Positions 44,318 through 53,885 of a stretch of 64,000 nt of DNA are shown here, piece by piece; within the stretch, counting starts at the first letter, position 1; every line of letters starts with the position of its first letter. The stretch covers positions 2,009,001 through 2,073,000 of the forward strand of contig NZ_CP065359.1 of NCBI RefSeq assembly GCF_019904295.1. The letters run 5' to 3'. The stretch comes from Ruegeria sp. SCSIO 43209 (GTDB taxonomy: Bacteria > Pseudomonadota > Alphaproteobacteria > Rhodobacterales > Rhodobacteraceae). The translations under genes were made by a program, and so were the position numbers. A model generated the notes under the pieces. It saw nothing but the letters and a program-made list of their open reading frames with translations. It searched no databases and was not told the origin of the DNA.

Positions 44318-45310
44318 TCAGAGGTCGATATCCAACGTCACCGGGAAGTGGTCGGATGCGGTTAGCAAGGCATCCCTCAGCTCGGGGTTGCCCCAGCAGG
44401 CGGCATCGCGAAACGGATGCCAGATGCGCCAGTTCGGGTGGTGGGCGCGCAAATCCTCGCTAATCATGATGTAGTCCAACAACGCCTCAAGATACCGTCC
44501 CTCATTCGGCCGCGCAAATCGTGCAGTTGCTGGGACGGAACCGGGGCGCAGTTCCAATGCCCGTGCCGCATGAGGATCATAGAGCCCCGCCTGCAACAAT
44601 ATCTCGACCGACGATCGACCGAAGAGGTGTTCGAACTCATCCAGTCCGGGTCCGTCATTGAGATCGCCCAGCAAAATCACCGGCTCTTGCTCCGTCAAAT
44701 GATGTCGGACCCGTCGACCCAGCCATACCGCCTGCGCCAACTGCTTACGGCGATTGGCAATCGAAATTCGTATCATCTCATCCCGCGATGCAGCGCCATG
44801 GGGCGCTTTGGACTTCAGATGCGCCCCGATCAGTCGAAACTCCTGCCCTGAGGTTGTTTGGATCGCCAATTCCATCGGAGGCTTTGAAAACCGCACAAGA
44901 TCCTCGGTCGCATCCACATCCAGGTCGATCCGGAACTCGGCATCGAAACGCGGCGCGTTCTCGGCCTCCCTTGCGTCGTGTTTGGCTGTAAGAATTTCGG
45001 GATCATAAAGCAGGGCCAATTCCTGATGTGTATCATTGGGAAATCCCATGATTGCATGGCTTGTACGCAGACCGAACGCCTCGGCAAATCGCTGCAAGGC
45101 ACGGACGGTATTCTGAGACTTGCCTGTGTTGGGGGCTTCGACGATCAGCATCGCATCGGCATCGATCGCCGTCAGCACCTTTGCGATCGCCTCAACCTGC
45201 CGGGCCTTGGTCACATCGTGACGCCCTGACCAGCTGCCATCGACAATCAGGCTGTCATTGCGATCAAACAGGTTGGCGAACCATTCGATATTGTAGGTCG
45301 CCAACCGCAC
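44318..45310 (-). CDS. Endonuclease/exonuclease/phosphatase family protein
   Basis: A 330-residue metal-dependent phosphoesterase of the DNase I-like family. Characteristic pieces are LATYNIEWFANLFD (N-terminus), LIVEAPNT, LIGAHLKSKAPHG, ILLGDLNDGPG and SDHFPVTLDI at the C-terminus, giving the Asn, Glu, His, Asp-Asn and Asp-His catalytic set. No signal peptide. It is the last gene of a four-gene run with VOC, GNAT and TerB-DnaJ genes, three bases after the last of these. The substrate could be DNA, RNA or a phosphate ester. Confidence 0.9.
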   Translation of the reverse strand: MRLATYNIEWFANLFDRNDSLIVDGSWSGRHDVTKARQVEAIAKVLTAIDADAMLIVEAPNTGKSQNTVRALQRFAEAFGLRTSHAIMGFPNDTHQELALLYDPEILTAKHDAREAENAPRFDAEFRIDLDVDATEDLVRFSKPPMELAIQTTSGQEFRLIGAHLKSKAPHGAASRDEMIRISIANRRKQLAQAVWLGRRVRHHLTEQEPVILLGDLNDGPGLDEFEHLFGRSSVEILLQAGLYDPHAARALELRPGSVPATARFARPNEGRYLEALLDYIMISEDLRAHHPNWRIWHPFRDAACWGNPELRDALLTASDHFPVTLDIDL

Positions 45311-45313
45311 GGA

Positions 45314-45994
45314 TCAGACCCGAGCGCCGTTGATTTCATCCCAGGCGCGGTTGATGTCGATCATCTTTTTCTCGGCCAGCCGCACCGCCTCTTCCGGAAC
45401 GCCGCGTGCCAGCATCGCATCGGGGTGAGTTTCTCGCACCAGTTGCCGCCAAACCTTGCGAATTTCGGTCAGAGGAGCGTCGCGGGGAACGCCCAGAACC
45501 GTATAGGGGTCTTTCGGCGCATCCGGTACGAAACGCGCGCGCAGGGCCATGAACTGAGCGTCGGTCTGGCCGAAAATGCGGCTGACTTCTTCCAAAAACT
45601 CGTTTTCGTTCGGATGGTAGAACCCGTCCGCCATAGCAATGTGAAACAGCCCTTCCATCAAATCGCACAGGGTGGTGCTATCTTCGGCGAACATGCGGGC
45701 AATCCGGCGGGCATAGTCCTGATATCCAGCAACGTCTGTCCGTGCCATGTCAAAGACCTTGGCCGCCCCGTCTTCATCTTCGGGCGCGATCTGAAACACT
45801 TCACGGAAAGCCGTCACCTCATCCCGCGTCACCTGACCGTCGGCCTTGGCCATCTTGGCGCCAAGCGCCACGACAGCAATCGCAAAGGCCACCGAACGTT
45901 CTGGCGGCGTGCGCAGTTTCTCAAACACCGCAGTCAGGCTTTCGCCCTGGGCAAGCGCGTTCAGCGCGTCGGCTATTCTGGACCAGATCGACAT
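45314..45994 (-). CDS. DjlA-like TerB-DnaJ co-chaperone
   Basis: A 226-residue protein with an all-helical TerB domain (ALGAKMAKADGQVTRDEVTAF, with a second DG turn at AMADGFYHPNE) and a C-terminal J domain (DPYTVLGVPRDAPLTEIRKVWRQLVRETHPDA), whose HPD motif activates DnaK. This is the DjlA architecture without the N-terminal membrane helix of E. coli DjlA, so it is probably soluble. It lies in a compact run between the GNAT and phosphoesterase genes. Confidence 0.9.
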   Translation of the reverse strand: MSIWSRIADALNALAQGESLTAVFEKLRTPPERSVAFAIAVVALGAKMAKADGQVTRDEVTAFREVFQIAPEDEDGAAKVFDMARTDVAGYQDYARRIARMFAEDSTTLCDLMEGLFHIAMADGFYHPNENEFLEEVSRIFGQTDAQFMALRARFVPDAPKDPYTVLGVPRDAPLTEIRKVWRQLVRETHPDAMLARGVPEEAVRLAEKKMIDINRAWDEINGARV

Positions 45995-46003
45995 GGGCGC
46001 ACC

Positions 46004-46528
46004 CTAGCGTGCCTTGTCACGACTGTCAGGTGCGACAGATGACTGCGGGCCGAGTATTTTCTGCATCAGGACAAGATCCAGCCGCTGCCCCCATTTGAAC
46101 CCCACTTCAGGCATGCGTCCCACCTGCTTGAAGCCAATTGCCTTATGGAAGGCGATGGCTGCGGGGTTGGCCGATGAAATGCCCGCCACCAAGACATGCA
46201 CGTTATCCTCCCGCGCGATGGCTTCAAGAGCCTCCATCAACGAACGGCCAACATGCTGGCCTCTGGCTTCGGGTGCCAACTGTATCGAATGTTCGCGGCA
46301 CTGCGCATATCCCGGTCCCGAGCGGAAGGCGCCATAGGTCGCAAACCCCTCGACGGCACCACTGCGCTCGGCGATGAGAAAAGCAGGGCCTTTGGTTTCG
46401 ATCTCTGCGGCCACGCTTTCTACGCTGCGTTCATCGTTGGTGAACGTGATAAGCGTATCTCTGATGATCGCGTTTGCGATCGCCCTAATCGCAGGTGCAT
46501 CTTGGGTTCTGGCCTGCCGGATGTTCAT
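46004..46528 (-). CDS. GNAT acetyltransferase, phosphinothricin-acetyltransferase-like
   Basis: A 174-residue GNAT enzyme of the Pat/YwnH subgroup: MNIRQARTQDAPAIRAIANAIIRDT at the start, SIQLAPEARGQHVGRSLMEAL as the acetyl-CoA loop, and NPAAIAFHKAIGFKQVGRMPEVGFKWG near the end. Family members acetylate phosphinothricin, methionine sulfone or similar amino acids. Its start overlaps the stop of the VOC gene in ATGA. Confidence 0.88.
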   Translation of the reverse strand: MNIRQARTQDAPAIRAIANAIIRDTLITFTNDERSVESVAAEIETKGPAFLIAERSGAVEGFATYGAFRSGPGYAQCREHSIQLAPEARGQHVGRSLMEALEAIAREDNVHVLVAGISSANPAAIAFHKAIGFKQVGRMPEVGFKWGQRLDLVLMQKILGPQSSVAPDSRDKAR

Positions 46529-47127
46529 TCCAGCACGCGCAACCCGTGCGGTGTTTCGAATTCAGCGCGCAATGCAGCCGGGCCGCTGTCAAACGCGACA
46601 TTCTCCAACGCCCCCAAACCTTTGGCTAAGTCGATTGCATCCGGATGGCACACTATAAGGCGGCGTAACCGGCAGCCACTGTCCTGAAGCATTTGCGCCG
46701 GATGCAGATCACCCTGCCACTCGATAAGCGCCGGAAAGAGGTTGTCAAATGGCAGACGTCCACTTGGGGGGACTGCCATACGCCAGCGCAGCGCGCCTCG
46801 GTTCAGATCGATAGGTTGTCCGACGCCGTCAGGGAAAACGGTCAGTGACGCTTCGATATCCGGAACCCGGCAAATCCAGTTGGTCAGGCGGGGTGATCCG
46901 GTGAACCGGTCCAGATCGAACCAGCGCGTCCTTTGCGGTTTGGAGGCTTCGGGGTCGATCGCAATCGCCTCCAGATAGAGCCCATCCCGCAAGCCCAAAA
47001 GTCGATTATACGTCCCGAATTTTTCATGCTTGCCGCCGTCCTGAAGCCGTACGCCCAGCGCCTGTTCGATATGGTCAGAAGCTTCTTCAAGCGTTTCGCC
47101 CGCAACAGCCAGATGATCCAGTAACAT
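46525..47127 (-). CDS. VOC-fold protein of the glyoxalase_3 type
   Basis: A 200-residue protein starting at the ATG at 47127 after AGGAGG; the frame extends upstream without conserved sequence. The opening MLLDHLAVAGETLEEASDHIEQALG and GLYLEAIAIDPEA fit the longer glyoxalase_3-like VOC group. Although it follows mcm, it is too long and too different to be the methylmalonyl-CoA epimerase, also a VOC protein. It starts the run VOC-GNAT-DjlA-phosphoesterase. Confidence 0.83.
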   Translation of the reverse strand: MLLDHLAVAGETLEEASDHIEQALGVRLQDGGKHEKFGTYNRLLGLRDGLYLEAIAIDPEASKPQRTRWFDLDRFTGSPRLTNWICRVPDIEASLTVFPDGVGQPIDLNRGALRWRMAVPPSGRLPFDNLFPALIEWQGDLHPAQMLQDSGCRLRRLIVCHPDAIDLAKGLGALENVAFDSGPAALRAEFETPHGLRVLE

Positions 47128-47201
47128 GAAGACGCCTCCTGATGACAAACGATCAGACCATTTGGGTCTGGTCGCATGTTTTCCGCAAAGGGGCGAAATC
47201 A

Positions 47202-47227
47202 CAAGATTTTTCGTACGAAAAATCTTG
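47202..47227. terminator. Perfect AT-rich palindrome after mcm
   Basis: A 26-bp perfect palindrome, arms CAAGATTTTTCGT and complement, begins 10 bases after the mcm stop. It forms a strong hairpin on either strand. A close copy lies between betC and betA. Probably a transcript end or processing element. Confidence 0.6.
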
Positions 47228-47236
47228 GCGCCGGCG

Positions 47237-49363
47237 TCAGGTTTTGGCTTCGCCGATCAAACGCAAGATGTCTTGTGCCGCTTCAGGGATGTTCGTTCCC
47301 GGACCAAAGATCGCCTTCACACCGTGATCGTAAAGGAACTGGTAATCCTGTTGCGGAATGACCCCACCGCAGATGACTATGATGTCCTCAGCCCCCGCCT
47401 TTTTCAGTTCCTCAACCAACTGAGGCGCCAATGTCTTATGCCCCGCAGCCTGCGAAGAGATCCCAATCACATGCACATCATTGTCCACCGCGTCCTGTGC
47501 GGCTTCTGCAGGCGTCTGGAACAGAGGGCCGACATCCACATCAAACCCGATATCGGCAAAGGCAGTGGCAATCACCTTGGCCCCTCGATCGTGGCCGTCC
47601 TGCCCCATCTTGACCACCAGCAGACGCGGGCGACGCCCCTCGGCCTTGGCGAATTCTTCTATGGAATTCTGAATCGCGGCAAAACCTTCGTCACCCTCGT
47701 AGGCCGCACCGTAAACACCGGCCAGGGTCTTCACTTCGGCACGGTGGCGACCGAACTCTTTCTCCATTGCCATGCTGATCTCTCCTACGGATGCGCGGGC
47801 TCGGGCGGCCTCGACGGCGGCGGCAAGCAGGTTGCCTCCCTCGCGGGCGGTTCTTGTCAGGGCGTCCAGCGCCTGTTGGCAAGCCGCCTCGTCGCGCGTT
47901 GCACGGATACGCTCCAGCCGCGCGACCTGAGCTTCACGCACGGCCACGTTATCGACGTCCAGAATATCGATCGGGTCTTCTTGCTCTTTGCGATACTTGT
48001 TGACCCCAACGATAACCTCTTCGCCCCGGTCGATCATGGCCTGACGGCGCGCAGCGCTTTCCTCGATCCGCAGCTTGGGCATGCCACTAGCAACGGCCTT
48101 GGTCATACCGCCCATTTCCTCGACCTCTTCCATTAGAGCCCAGGCTTTTTCGACCAGCTCGTTGGTCAGGCTTTCGACGTAGTAAGAGCCCGCCAGCGGA
48201 TCGACCACATCGGTCACGCCGGTTTCCTCTTGCAACACCAGCTGCGTGTTTCGCGCGATACGTGCCGAGAAATCGGTTGGCAGCGCGATCGCCTCGTCCA
48301 GTGCGTTGGTATGCAGTGACTGTGTGCCGCCCAGAACCGCGCTCATGGCCTCATAGGCGGTGCGGACCACGTTGTTATAGGGGTCCTGTTCCTGCAGCGA
48401 CACGCCCGAGGTCTGGCAATGAGTTCGTAGCATTTTCGACCGTTCGGATTTCGCCCCGAACTCGGTCATTACCCGATGCCAAAGGGTGCGCGCGGCGCGC
48501 AGTTTCGCGATCTCCATGAAGAAATTCATGCCGATGGCAAAGAAGAACGACAGACGACCCGCGAACTGATCCACGTCCATGCCTGATTCCGTCGCGGCGC
48601 GCACATATTCGCGCCCGTCGGCCAGCGTATAAGCCAGTTCCTGCACCAGGTTCGCCCCGGCCTCTTGCATGTGATAGCCCGAGATCGAGATCGAGTTGAA
48701 CTTGGGCATCTCATTCGAAGTGTAATCGATGATGTCCGAGATGATCTTCATCGAAGGCTCGGGCGGGTAGATATAGGTGTTACGCACCATAAACTCTTTC
48801 AGAATGTCGTTCTGAATGGTGCCCGAGAGCACGGCCTTGTCATGCCCCTGCTCTTCACCTGCAACGATGAAGCTGGCCAGAACCGGGATCACTGCCCCGT
48901 TCATCGTCATTGAGACTGAAACCTTGTCCAGCGGGATACCGTCGAACAGGATTTTCATATCCTCAACGCTGTCGATGGCCACACCGGCTTTGCCGACATC
49001 GCCCACCACACGGGGATGGTCACTGTCATAACCCCGGTGAGTCGCCAGATCGAAGGCGACCGAGACACCTTGCTGGCCGGCCGCCAGATTGCGGCGGTAA
49101 AATGCATTCGATTCTTCAGCCGTCGAGAAGCCTGCATATTGACGGATCGTCCAAGGGCGCCCTGCATACATCGTCGCCTTTACGCCGCGCGTAAACGGAC
49201 CGAAGCCCGGAAGCGAGCCCATATGCGGCAGATCAGCCGTGTCTTCCTGAGTGTAAAGCGGTTTGACTTCGATGCCTTCCAGCGTCTCTTTGGTCAGATC
49301 GCCCAAAGGTCGGCCGCGCAGCTCTTTTTCAGCCAGCACCTGCCAGTCGTTGGTGTCGGTCAT
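47237..49363 (-). CDS. mcm: Methylmalonyl-CoA mutase
   Basis: Adenosylcobalamin enzyme converting (R)-methylmalonyl-CoA to succinyl-CoA, the last step of propionyl-CoA assimilation. The 708 residues form a single chain with an N-terminal substrate barrel ([18 protein letters not shown]) and a C-terminal B12 domain with DGHDRG, the axial His at about 591, and GG in ICGGVIP. It is homodimer-type, not the alpha/beta pair. The start overlaps the sulfotransferase-like stop by four bases. pccA, pccB and their regulator are nearby. Confidence 0.96.
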   Translation of the reverse strand: MTDTNDWQVLAEKELRGRPLGDLTKETLEGIEVKPLYTQEDTADLPHMGSLPGFGPFTRGVKATMYAGRPWTIRQYAGFSTAEESNAFYRRNLAAGQQGVSVAFDLATHRGYDSDHPRVVGDVGKAGVAIDSVEDMKILFDGIPLDKVSVSMTMNGAVIPVLASFIVAGEEQGHDKAVLSGTIQNDILKEFMVRNTYIYPPEPSMKIISDIIDYTSNEMPKFNSISISGYHMQEAGANLVQELAYTLADGREYVRAATESGMDVDQFAGRLSFFFAIGMNFFMEIAKLRAARTLWHRVMTEFGAKSERSKMLRTHCQTSGVSLQEQDPYNNVVRTAYEAMSAVLGGTQSLHTNALDEAIALPTDFSARIARNTQLVLQEETGVTDVVDPLAGSYYVESLTNELVEKAWALMEEVEEMGGMTKAVASGMPKLRIEESAARRQAMIDRGEEVIVGVNKYRKEQEDPIDILDVDNVAVREAQVARLERIRATRDEAACQQALDALTRTAREGGNLLAAAVEAARARASVGEISMAMEKEFGRHRAEVKTLAGVYGAAYEGDEGFAAIQNSIEEFAKAEGRRPRLLVVKMGQDGHDRGAKVIATAFADIGFDVDVGPLFQTPAEAAQDAVDNDVHVIGISSQAAGHKTLAPQLVEELKKAGAEDIIVICGGVIPQQDYQFLYDHGVKAIFGPGTNIPEAAQDILRLIGEAKT

Positions 49364-50175
49364 GTCGATTTCCTCTGTTCAATTCTGGTTTCGGCGGGGG
49401 CGACCCCGCGTGCATTGCTATCTGTCCGGCAGATCAGTTCAGCCCTCCCATCGGCGCCCGAGGCAAGCCATTCCAGATCATCGGCATAATCAGCCCAAAG
49501 CTGCATCGCCTGTTCAGCGGTCAGACCATGGGGCGTGGGTTTGGGCGCAGCATTCAACGCAAGGCCATCGCTGAATTCGGGCGCGGTGCGACCCGTCAGC
49601 GCCTGAAGCTGCGCCTGTTGATGACCCGCAAATTCCTCAAACGGCAAAACGAGTAATGGGACGCCCGGGAAGGCGTGGCTAATATCGGTGATGACGTCTC
49701 GCCAGCTCCGCTTGCTTTGCGCGATGCGGGTCCACTTTGTGGGCTCTATTGGGGCGCTGCCACGTTTGAACTTATAGGCGGCCACGGAAGACCAATACAT
49801 ATCCAACGCGCGGATATTCAAAGCAATTTTGGTGACTCTTCCATCAAATGCCCTTGCCAAAAGCTGCCCACGTTCCTGCATACCTGGATAGAGCGAGGCA
49901 AAGGCAATATTGCGCTTCATTGAGCCCACGAAATTCTCTTGGCTGACCAACAGTTGCGTCGCGCCGTCTTGCTGACATACGTCCAACTCGCGGCGTAATC
50001 CATCACAGACCTCAGGCGTCAATTTGTTCAAGCTGTTGAGGCCATTGGAGCGTGTTCGCTCCGGCCCCCAATACGCCAGACCTTGATCTGCAAGGACCTG
50101 CACGTTCCGGCTTAGATAGTTCTGGAAACTGGTGCTTGCACACCGATGCGCGCCACAATGCAGGATCACTTCCAT
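49360..50175 (-). CDS. Sulfotransferase-like P-loop protein
   Basis: A 271-residue protein starting [22 protein letters not shown] at the ATG at 50175. The [13 protein letters not shown] segment resembles the PAPS-binding loop of sulfotransferase-fold proteins (commonly HIGAHKTASTS). A second sulfonucleotide contact may lie in [18 protein letters not shown]. No known substrate. Its stop overlaps the start of mcm in ATGA (49360-49363), so it is co-transcribed with a propionate gene though it has no obvious role there. Confidence 0.7.
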   Translation of the reverse strand: MEVILHCGAHRCASTSFQNYLSRNVQVLADQGLAYWGPERTRSNGLNSLNKLTPEVCDGLRRELDVCQQDGATQLLVSQENFVGSMKRNIAFASLYPGMQERGQLLARAFDGRVTKIALNIRALDMYWSSVAAYKFKRGSAPIEPTKWTRIAQSKRSWRDVITDISHAFPGVPLLVLPFEEFAGHQQAQLQALTGRTAPEFSDGLALNAAPKPTPHGLTAEQAMQLWADYADDLEWLASGADGRAELICRTDSNARGVAPAETRIEQRKST

Positions 50176-50345
50176 CGGCCTACTCTCCCAACGCGAAGGC
50201 CGCGGGAACGGCGCGTTTTGTAGGCAAATTGATAAATACGCATGGGTGGGTGCGGCGTCCACGAAGCAAATTTTTGGTGATCACACGCATTTCGTCAGTC
50301 GCATTCGCCCCAGCAGAGGCTATATTCATCACAACAGGAGGCCTC

Positions 50346-50792
50346 ATGACACGCACGCTTGCCTTTGTTTTCTCGGCACTATTCCCGTTGGCCGCCTTGG
50401 CCGCCGACGCGACTGCCCCTGCGGATGACAGCTTTGTTCGTCCAGTAGCTGACAGCGATCTAAGCGATTTTCTCTGGACGCATCGCCCGATCGTCGTTTT
50501 TGCCGATACCCCGGCAGACCCAAGATTCCAGCAACAGATTGACATGTTGCTCGAAGGCGAGGACGCAATGCGGGATCGCGACGTGATTGTCTTGACCGAT
50601 ACTGATCCGGCGGCGCGATCATCGATCCGATCAAAACTGCGACCGCGTGGTTTCCAGATGGTGTTTGTTGACAAGGATGGTGTCGTCAAACTGCGCAAAC
50701 CCAGCCCATGGAGCGTGCGTGAGATTGGCCGATCCATTGACAAGACGCCTTTGCGCGAACGCGAAATCCGCGAACGACGTGAGGGCGGCTGA
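50346..50792 (+). CDS. DUF4174 exported protein
   Basis: A 148-residue protein from the ATG at 50346, with AGGAGG upstream and signal peptide MTRTLAFVFSALFPLAALA. The mature part matches the DUF4174 thioredoxin-like fold (RPIVVFADTPADPRFQQQIDML, then RDVIVLTDTDPAARSSIRSKLRPRGFQMVFVDKDGVVKLRKPSPWSV). The redox Cys pair of thioredoxins is absent. Function unknown. It diverges from the sulfotransferase-like gene and converges on pccA. Confidence 0.85.
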   Translation: MTRTLAFVFSALFPLAALAADATAPADDSFVRPVADSDLSDFLWTHRPIVVFADTPADPRFQQQIDMLLEGEDAMRDRDVIVLTDTDPAARSSIRSKLRPRGFQMVFVDKDGVVKLRKPSPWSVREIGRSIDKTPLREREIRERREGG

Positions 50793-50793
50793 G

Positions 50794-50859
50794 CACCTGC
50801 GACATGCCTCAATATCCCGGCGGAAGCCGCTGGGAACCTTGAGAGATATGTCGCAGGTG
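50794..50859. terminator. Long imperfect hairpin between DUF4174 gene and pccA
   Basis: A 12-bp inverted repeat CACCTGCGACAT (50794-50805/50848-50859) closes an inner CTCAA/TTGAG pair and a GC-rich 9-bp helix (TCCCGGCGG against CCGCTGGGA). It fills nearly all of the 76-base gap between two converging genes. Probably a bidirectional transcript end. Confidence 0.6.
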
Positions 50860-50868
50860 TCCGCATCA

Positions 50869-52914
50869 TCACTCGAACTCGATGATCACATCATCAACGG
50901 CCAGACTGTCGCCGGGGCCCGCGTTGATCTTGGAGACAACGCCTTTTTTCTCAGCGCGCAGGATGTTCTCCATCTTCATCGCCTCAACGGTACAAAGTGC
51001 CTGACCTTCCTGCACCTCCTGACCTACTTCCACATCAATCTTCACGATCAAGCCCGGCATTGGGCAGAGCAGCATTTTCGATGTATCAGGCGGCAGCTTC
51101 TCGGGCATCAGGCGGGCCAGTTCGGCCTGACGCGGGGTGCGCACATGTACCTTGAGGTCAGCCCCTCGGTTTCGGATACGGAACCCGCCCGATATCTTTC
51201 CAACCTTCAAGACCAACGGGCTGCCATCCACGTCCAACACCGCAAGTTGGTCACCCGGCGTCCAGTCAGAGGACACACGCAGAGCTGACCCGTCTTTGAA
51301 TTTGACAGTCGCGCCCTGTTTGTCAGCCTTAACCTTGACGCTGAAATCCTGCCCTTGCAGAGCGACATTCCAACGTTTGCCGACCTTCCGTTCATGGTTG
51401 TCCATCCGGCCCGATACGCGGGTGCGACGGATTTCGGCAACCCGGTGCATGGCAGCGCACGAGGCTGCGATACGGCGCAAATCCTCTTCGGGAAGGTCGA
51501 CGCCTTCGAACCCGTCCGGATACTCCTCGGCGATGAAAGCGGTCGTCATGTCACCACTTACAAATTTCGGGTGATCCATGACCGCTGACAGGAATGGCAA
51601 GTTGTGACCGATGCCTTCGACTTCGAAACTGTCCAGCGCCACGCGCATGGCTTCAATCGCCTGTTCGCGGGTCGGTGCCCAAGTACACAGCTTGGCGATC
51701 ATCGGGTCGTAATACATGCTGATCTCGCCGCCCTCATAGACGCCGGTATCGTTACGCACAGCGCTATCCCCTTTAGGCGCATCACCTTGCCATTTGTCAT
51801 TCACAAGCAGCGGGCCGGCTGCGACCTCCTGCGGCGGGCGATAACGGGTAAGGCGGCCAATCGAGGGCAAGAAGCCACGATACGGGTCCTCTGCATAAAG
51901 ACGGTTTTCAATCGCCCAGCCTGTCAGGGTGACGTCATCCTGCGTGATCGACAGTTTTTCACCAGCGGCCACACGGATCATCTGTTCGACAAGATCGACA
52001 CCAGTGATCAGTTCGGTCACCGGGTGTTCCACCTGCAGGCGGGTGTTCATTTCGAGGAAGTAGAAGTTCTTTTCGCCATCCACGATGAATTCCACCGTAC
52101 CGGCACTGGCATAGTCCACCGCTTTGGCAAGCGCGACGGCCTGTTCGCCCATCGCCTTACGGGTTTCGGGGTCAAGAAAGGGCGATGGCGCCTCTTCCAC
52201 AACTTTCTGGTTCCGGCGCTGGATCGAGCATTCGCGTTCCCCGAGAAAGATGCCATTGCCGTGACTGTCACAGAGCACCTGAATCTCGATATGGCGCGGC
52301 TGAGTCACGAATTTCTCGATGAAAATCCGGTCGTCGCCGAAGGAGTTCGCGGCCTCGTTCTTGGATGACTGGAAACCTTCCCGCGCCTCTTCGTCATTCC
52401 ACGCAATCCGCATGCCCTTGCCACCGCCGCCTGCGCTGGCCTTGATCATCACCGGATAGCCAATGTCGTTCGAAATCTTCACCGCCTCATCGGCGTCTTC
52501 GATCAGGCCCATGTAACCGGGCACCGTCGAAACCCCGGCCTCCTGCGCGATCTTCTTCGAGGTGATCTTGTCCCCCATGCTTTCGATCGCACCGACCGGG
52601 GGGCCGACAAAGGCGACGCCTTCGGCATCCAGCGCCTCGGCGAATTTGGAGTTCTCGGACAGAAAGCCATAACCGGGGTGGACCGCCTGCGCGCCGCTTT
52701 TACGGATGGCATCCATCACCTTGTCGATGACGATGTATGACTGGTTGGCGGGCGGCGGGCCGATATGCACGGCCTCATCCGCCATTGAAACATGCAGGGC
52801 GTTCTTGTCAGCATCTGAATAGATGGCAACCGTGCCAATGCCCATCTTGCGGGCGGTCTTGATGACCCGGCAGGCAATCTCGCCCCGGTTTGCGATCAGG
52901 ATCTTGTTGAACAT
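50869..52914 (-). CDS. pccA: Propionyl-CoA carboxylase alpha subunit
   Basis: Biotin carboxylase and biotin-carrier subunit that carboxylates propionyl-CoA to methylmalonyl-CoA with PccB. 681 residues: biotin carboxylase (1-450, opening MFNKILIANRGEIACRVIKTA, with SAGGGGKGMR and MNTRLQVEHPVTE), a PCC-specific linker, and biotinyl domain with EAMKMEN, biotinylated Lys about 647. It lies between the small lipoprotein gene and DUF4174. A strong terminator separates it from the gene upstream, so it has its own promoter. Confidence 0.95.
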   Translation of the reverse strand: MFNKILIANRGEIACRVIKTARKMGIGTVAIYSDADKNALHVSMADEAVHIGPPPANQSYIVIDKVMDAIRKSGAQAVHPGYGFLSENSKFAEALDAEGVAFVGPPVGAIESMGDKITSKKIAQEAGVSTVPGYMGLIEDADEAVKISNDIGYPVMIKASAGGGGKGMRIAWNDEEAREGFQSSKNEAANSFGDDRIFIEKFVTQPRHIEIQVLCDSHGNGIFLGERECSIQRRNQKVVEEAPSPFLDPETRKAMGEQAVALAKAVDYASAGTVEFIVDGEKNFYFLEMNTRLQVEHPVTELITGVDLVEQMIRVAAGEKLSITQDDVTLTGWAIENRLYAEDPYRGFLPSIGRLTRYRPPQEVAAGPLLVNDKWQGDAPKGDSAVRNDTGVYEGGEISMYYDPMIAKLCTWAPTREQAIEAMRVALDSFEVEGIGHNLPFLSAVMDHPKFVSGDMTTAFIAEEYPDGFEGVDLPEEDLRRIAASCAAMHRVAEIRRTRVSGRMDNHERKVGKRWNVALQGQDFSVKVKADKQGATVKFKDGSALRVSSDWTPGDQLAVLDVDGSPLVLKVGKISGGFRIRNRGADLKVHVRTPRQAELARLMPEKLPPDTSKMLLCPMPGLIVKIDVEVGQEVQEGQALCTVEAMKMENILRAEKKGVVSKINAGPGDSLAVDDVIIEFE

Positions 52915-52946
52915 GGAACGTCCTTTGGCTTGATGTTCTGGAAACG

Positions 52947-52984
52947 CAAAACGCCGCCGCGGGGCGTTGACCCCACGACGGCGT
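52947..52984 (-). terminator. Intrinsic terminator between small lipoprotein gene and pccA
   Basis: On the minus strand ACGCCG (52984-52979) pairs with CGGCGT (52956-52951) and GGGG with CCCC inside; TTT follows directly. It ends the lipoprotein transcript 48 bases after its stop. Confidence 0.65.
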
Positions 52985-53031
52985 GATACGCAATGACGGA
53001 CGGGACTTTTCCAGCCCCGTTAAATTCAGCT

Positions 53032-53235
53032 TTAGTTACAGTTGTTCTGGGTCTTGCAGTAAAGCACGTTGCCCGCAGCCCCAACTGCCGCCCCAAGCAG
53101 CGGATCTGCACTGAGGACCGCCGCCCCCAGAGCCCCCGCACCGCCGCCAAGGATCGCCTGTTCGCCGGTCGAGCCACCGCAGGCCGCCAAACCCGCGCAG
53201 GTTGCCAACGCAAGGGAAATTCGTTTGATTCGCAT
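53032..53235 (-). CDS. Small glycine-rich lipoprotein
   Basis: A 67-residue lipoprotein (lipobox LAAC, Cys19). The mature part is Gly/Ala-rich with a glycine-zipper look (AILGGGAGALGAAVLSADPLLGAAVGAAGN) and ends with two Cys (LYCKTQNNC). Similar peptides are found next to pccA in other roseobacters. Function unknown; it may be an outer-membrane or envelope component. It has its own terminator. Confidence 0.8.
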   Translation of the reverse strand: MRIKRISLALATCAGLAACGGSTGEQAILGGGAGALGAAVLSADPLLGAAVGAAGNVLYCKTQNNCN

Positions 53236-53885
53236 GGTTTCTGCCCTTCTAGATTTTTTGCAGTCTTTGAGAGCAGATGCCGATTTCGCGCCTTGTTATG
53301 CAATAACACGGACCTCAAACTTGCGAATTGCGCAGGTTTTTGCCGCTTTTTGTCCAATCCTGACAAAAAGAAAACCGCGGACAGAACTCTGTGGGGAACA
53401 CAAGCCTGCCCGCGGAAGGAAGGGGTACGGAATAGTAGGTGCTTGTGCGACGCAGGCAAAGTAGAGCCGCACGGCCCAATCACTGTGCACAGCACAATTC
53501 TGGCCGCCAACCAGTTATTGTTTCCATCTGAGATTCCGGCTGAAACCTGCCCATCCAGCGCGGCACCACGCAGATTTGCGCCGACGTCGTAATCGCCCGG
53601 ACAGCGACGACTACGTCTGAAATCCGTCACGTTCCTGTTACAAATCGAAGACTTGTAGCGAGGCAGTGCGCGAGGCACCTCACGCAACATCACTACAAAC
53701 TCACGCAAAAATCCTTCCGGTGACAGTAACTTAGATTCTGGTTTCACCGCAGCGTGAAACGTCACATGTCTACCGACACTTTTGCTTGAAAAATTGAGAG
53801 CATCTTCTCTCAACTTGGTGATTTCCCAAGAATTCAGTTGCGTGGAACGGTGCCCCTGCACACTCGCACACAAGGAACTATCCAT
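53236..53885. other. 650-base intergenic region with porin leader elements
   Basis: No convincing gene. Notable are a weak TTGTAG/CTACAA hairpin near 53655-53697, the palindrome GTTTCAC-N6-GTGAAAC (53741-53760), and the hairpin TTGAGAG-N6-CTCTCAA (53794-53813) about 75 bases before the porin ATG. Together they suggest a regulated promoter and leader for the porin. Confidence 0.6.
53741..53760. promoter_or_regulatory. Palindrome GTTTCAC-N6-GTGAAAC upstream of the porin gene
   Basis: Perfect 7-bp arms around six bases, 126 bases before the porin start. The geometry suits a dimeric helix-turn-helix regulator; which one is unknown. Confidence 0.4.

Noticed and set aside
46525..47127. Methylmalonyl-CoA epimerase, because a VOC protein lies next to mcm.
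   Set aside because: At 200 residues it is much longer than the epimerase (about 135) and its sequence fits the glyoxalase_3 group.
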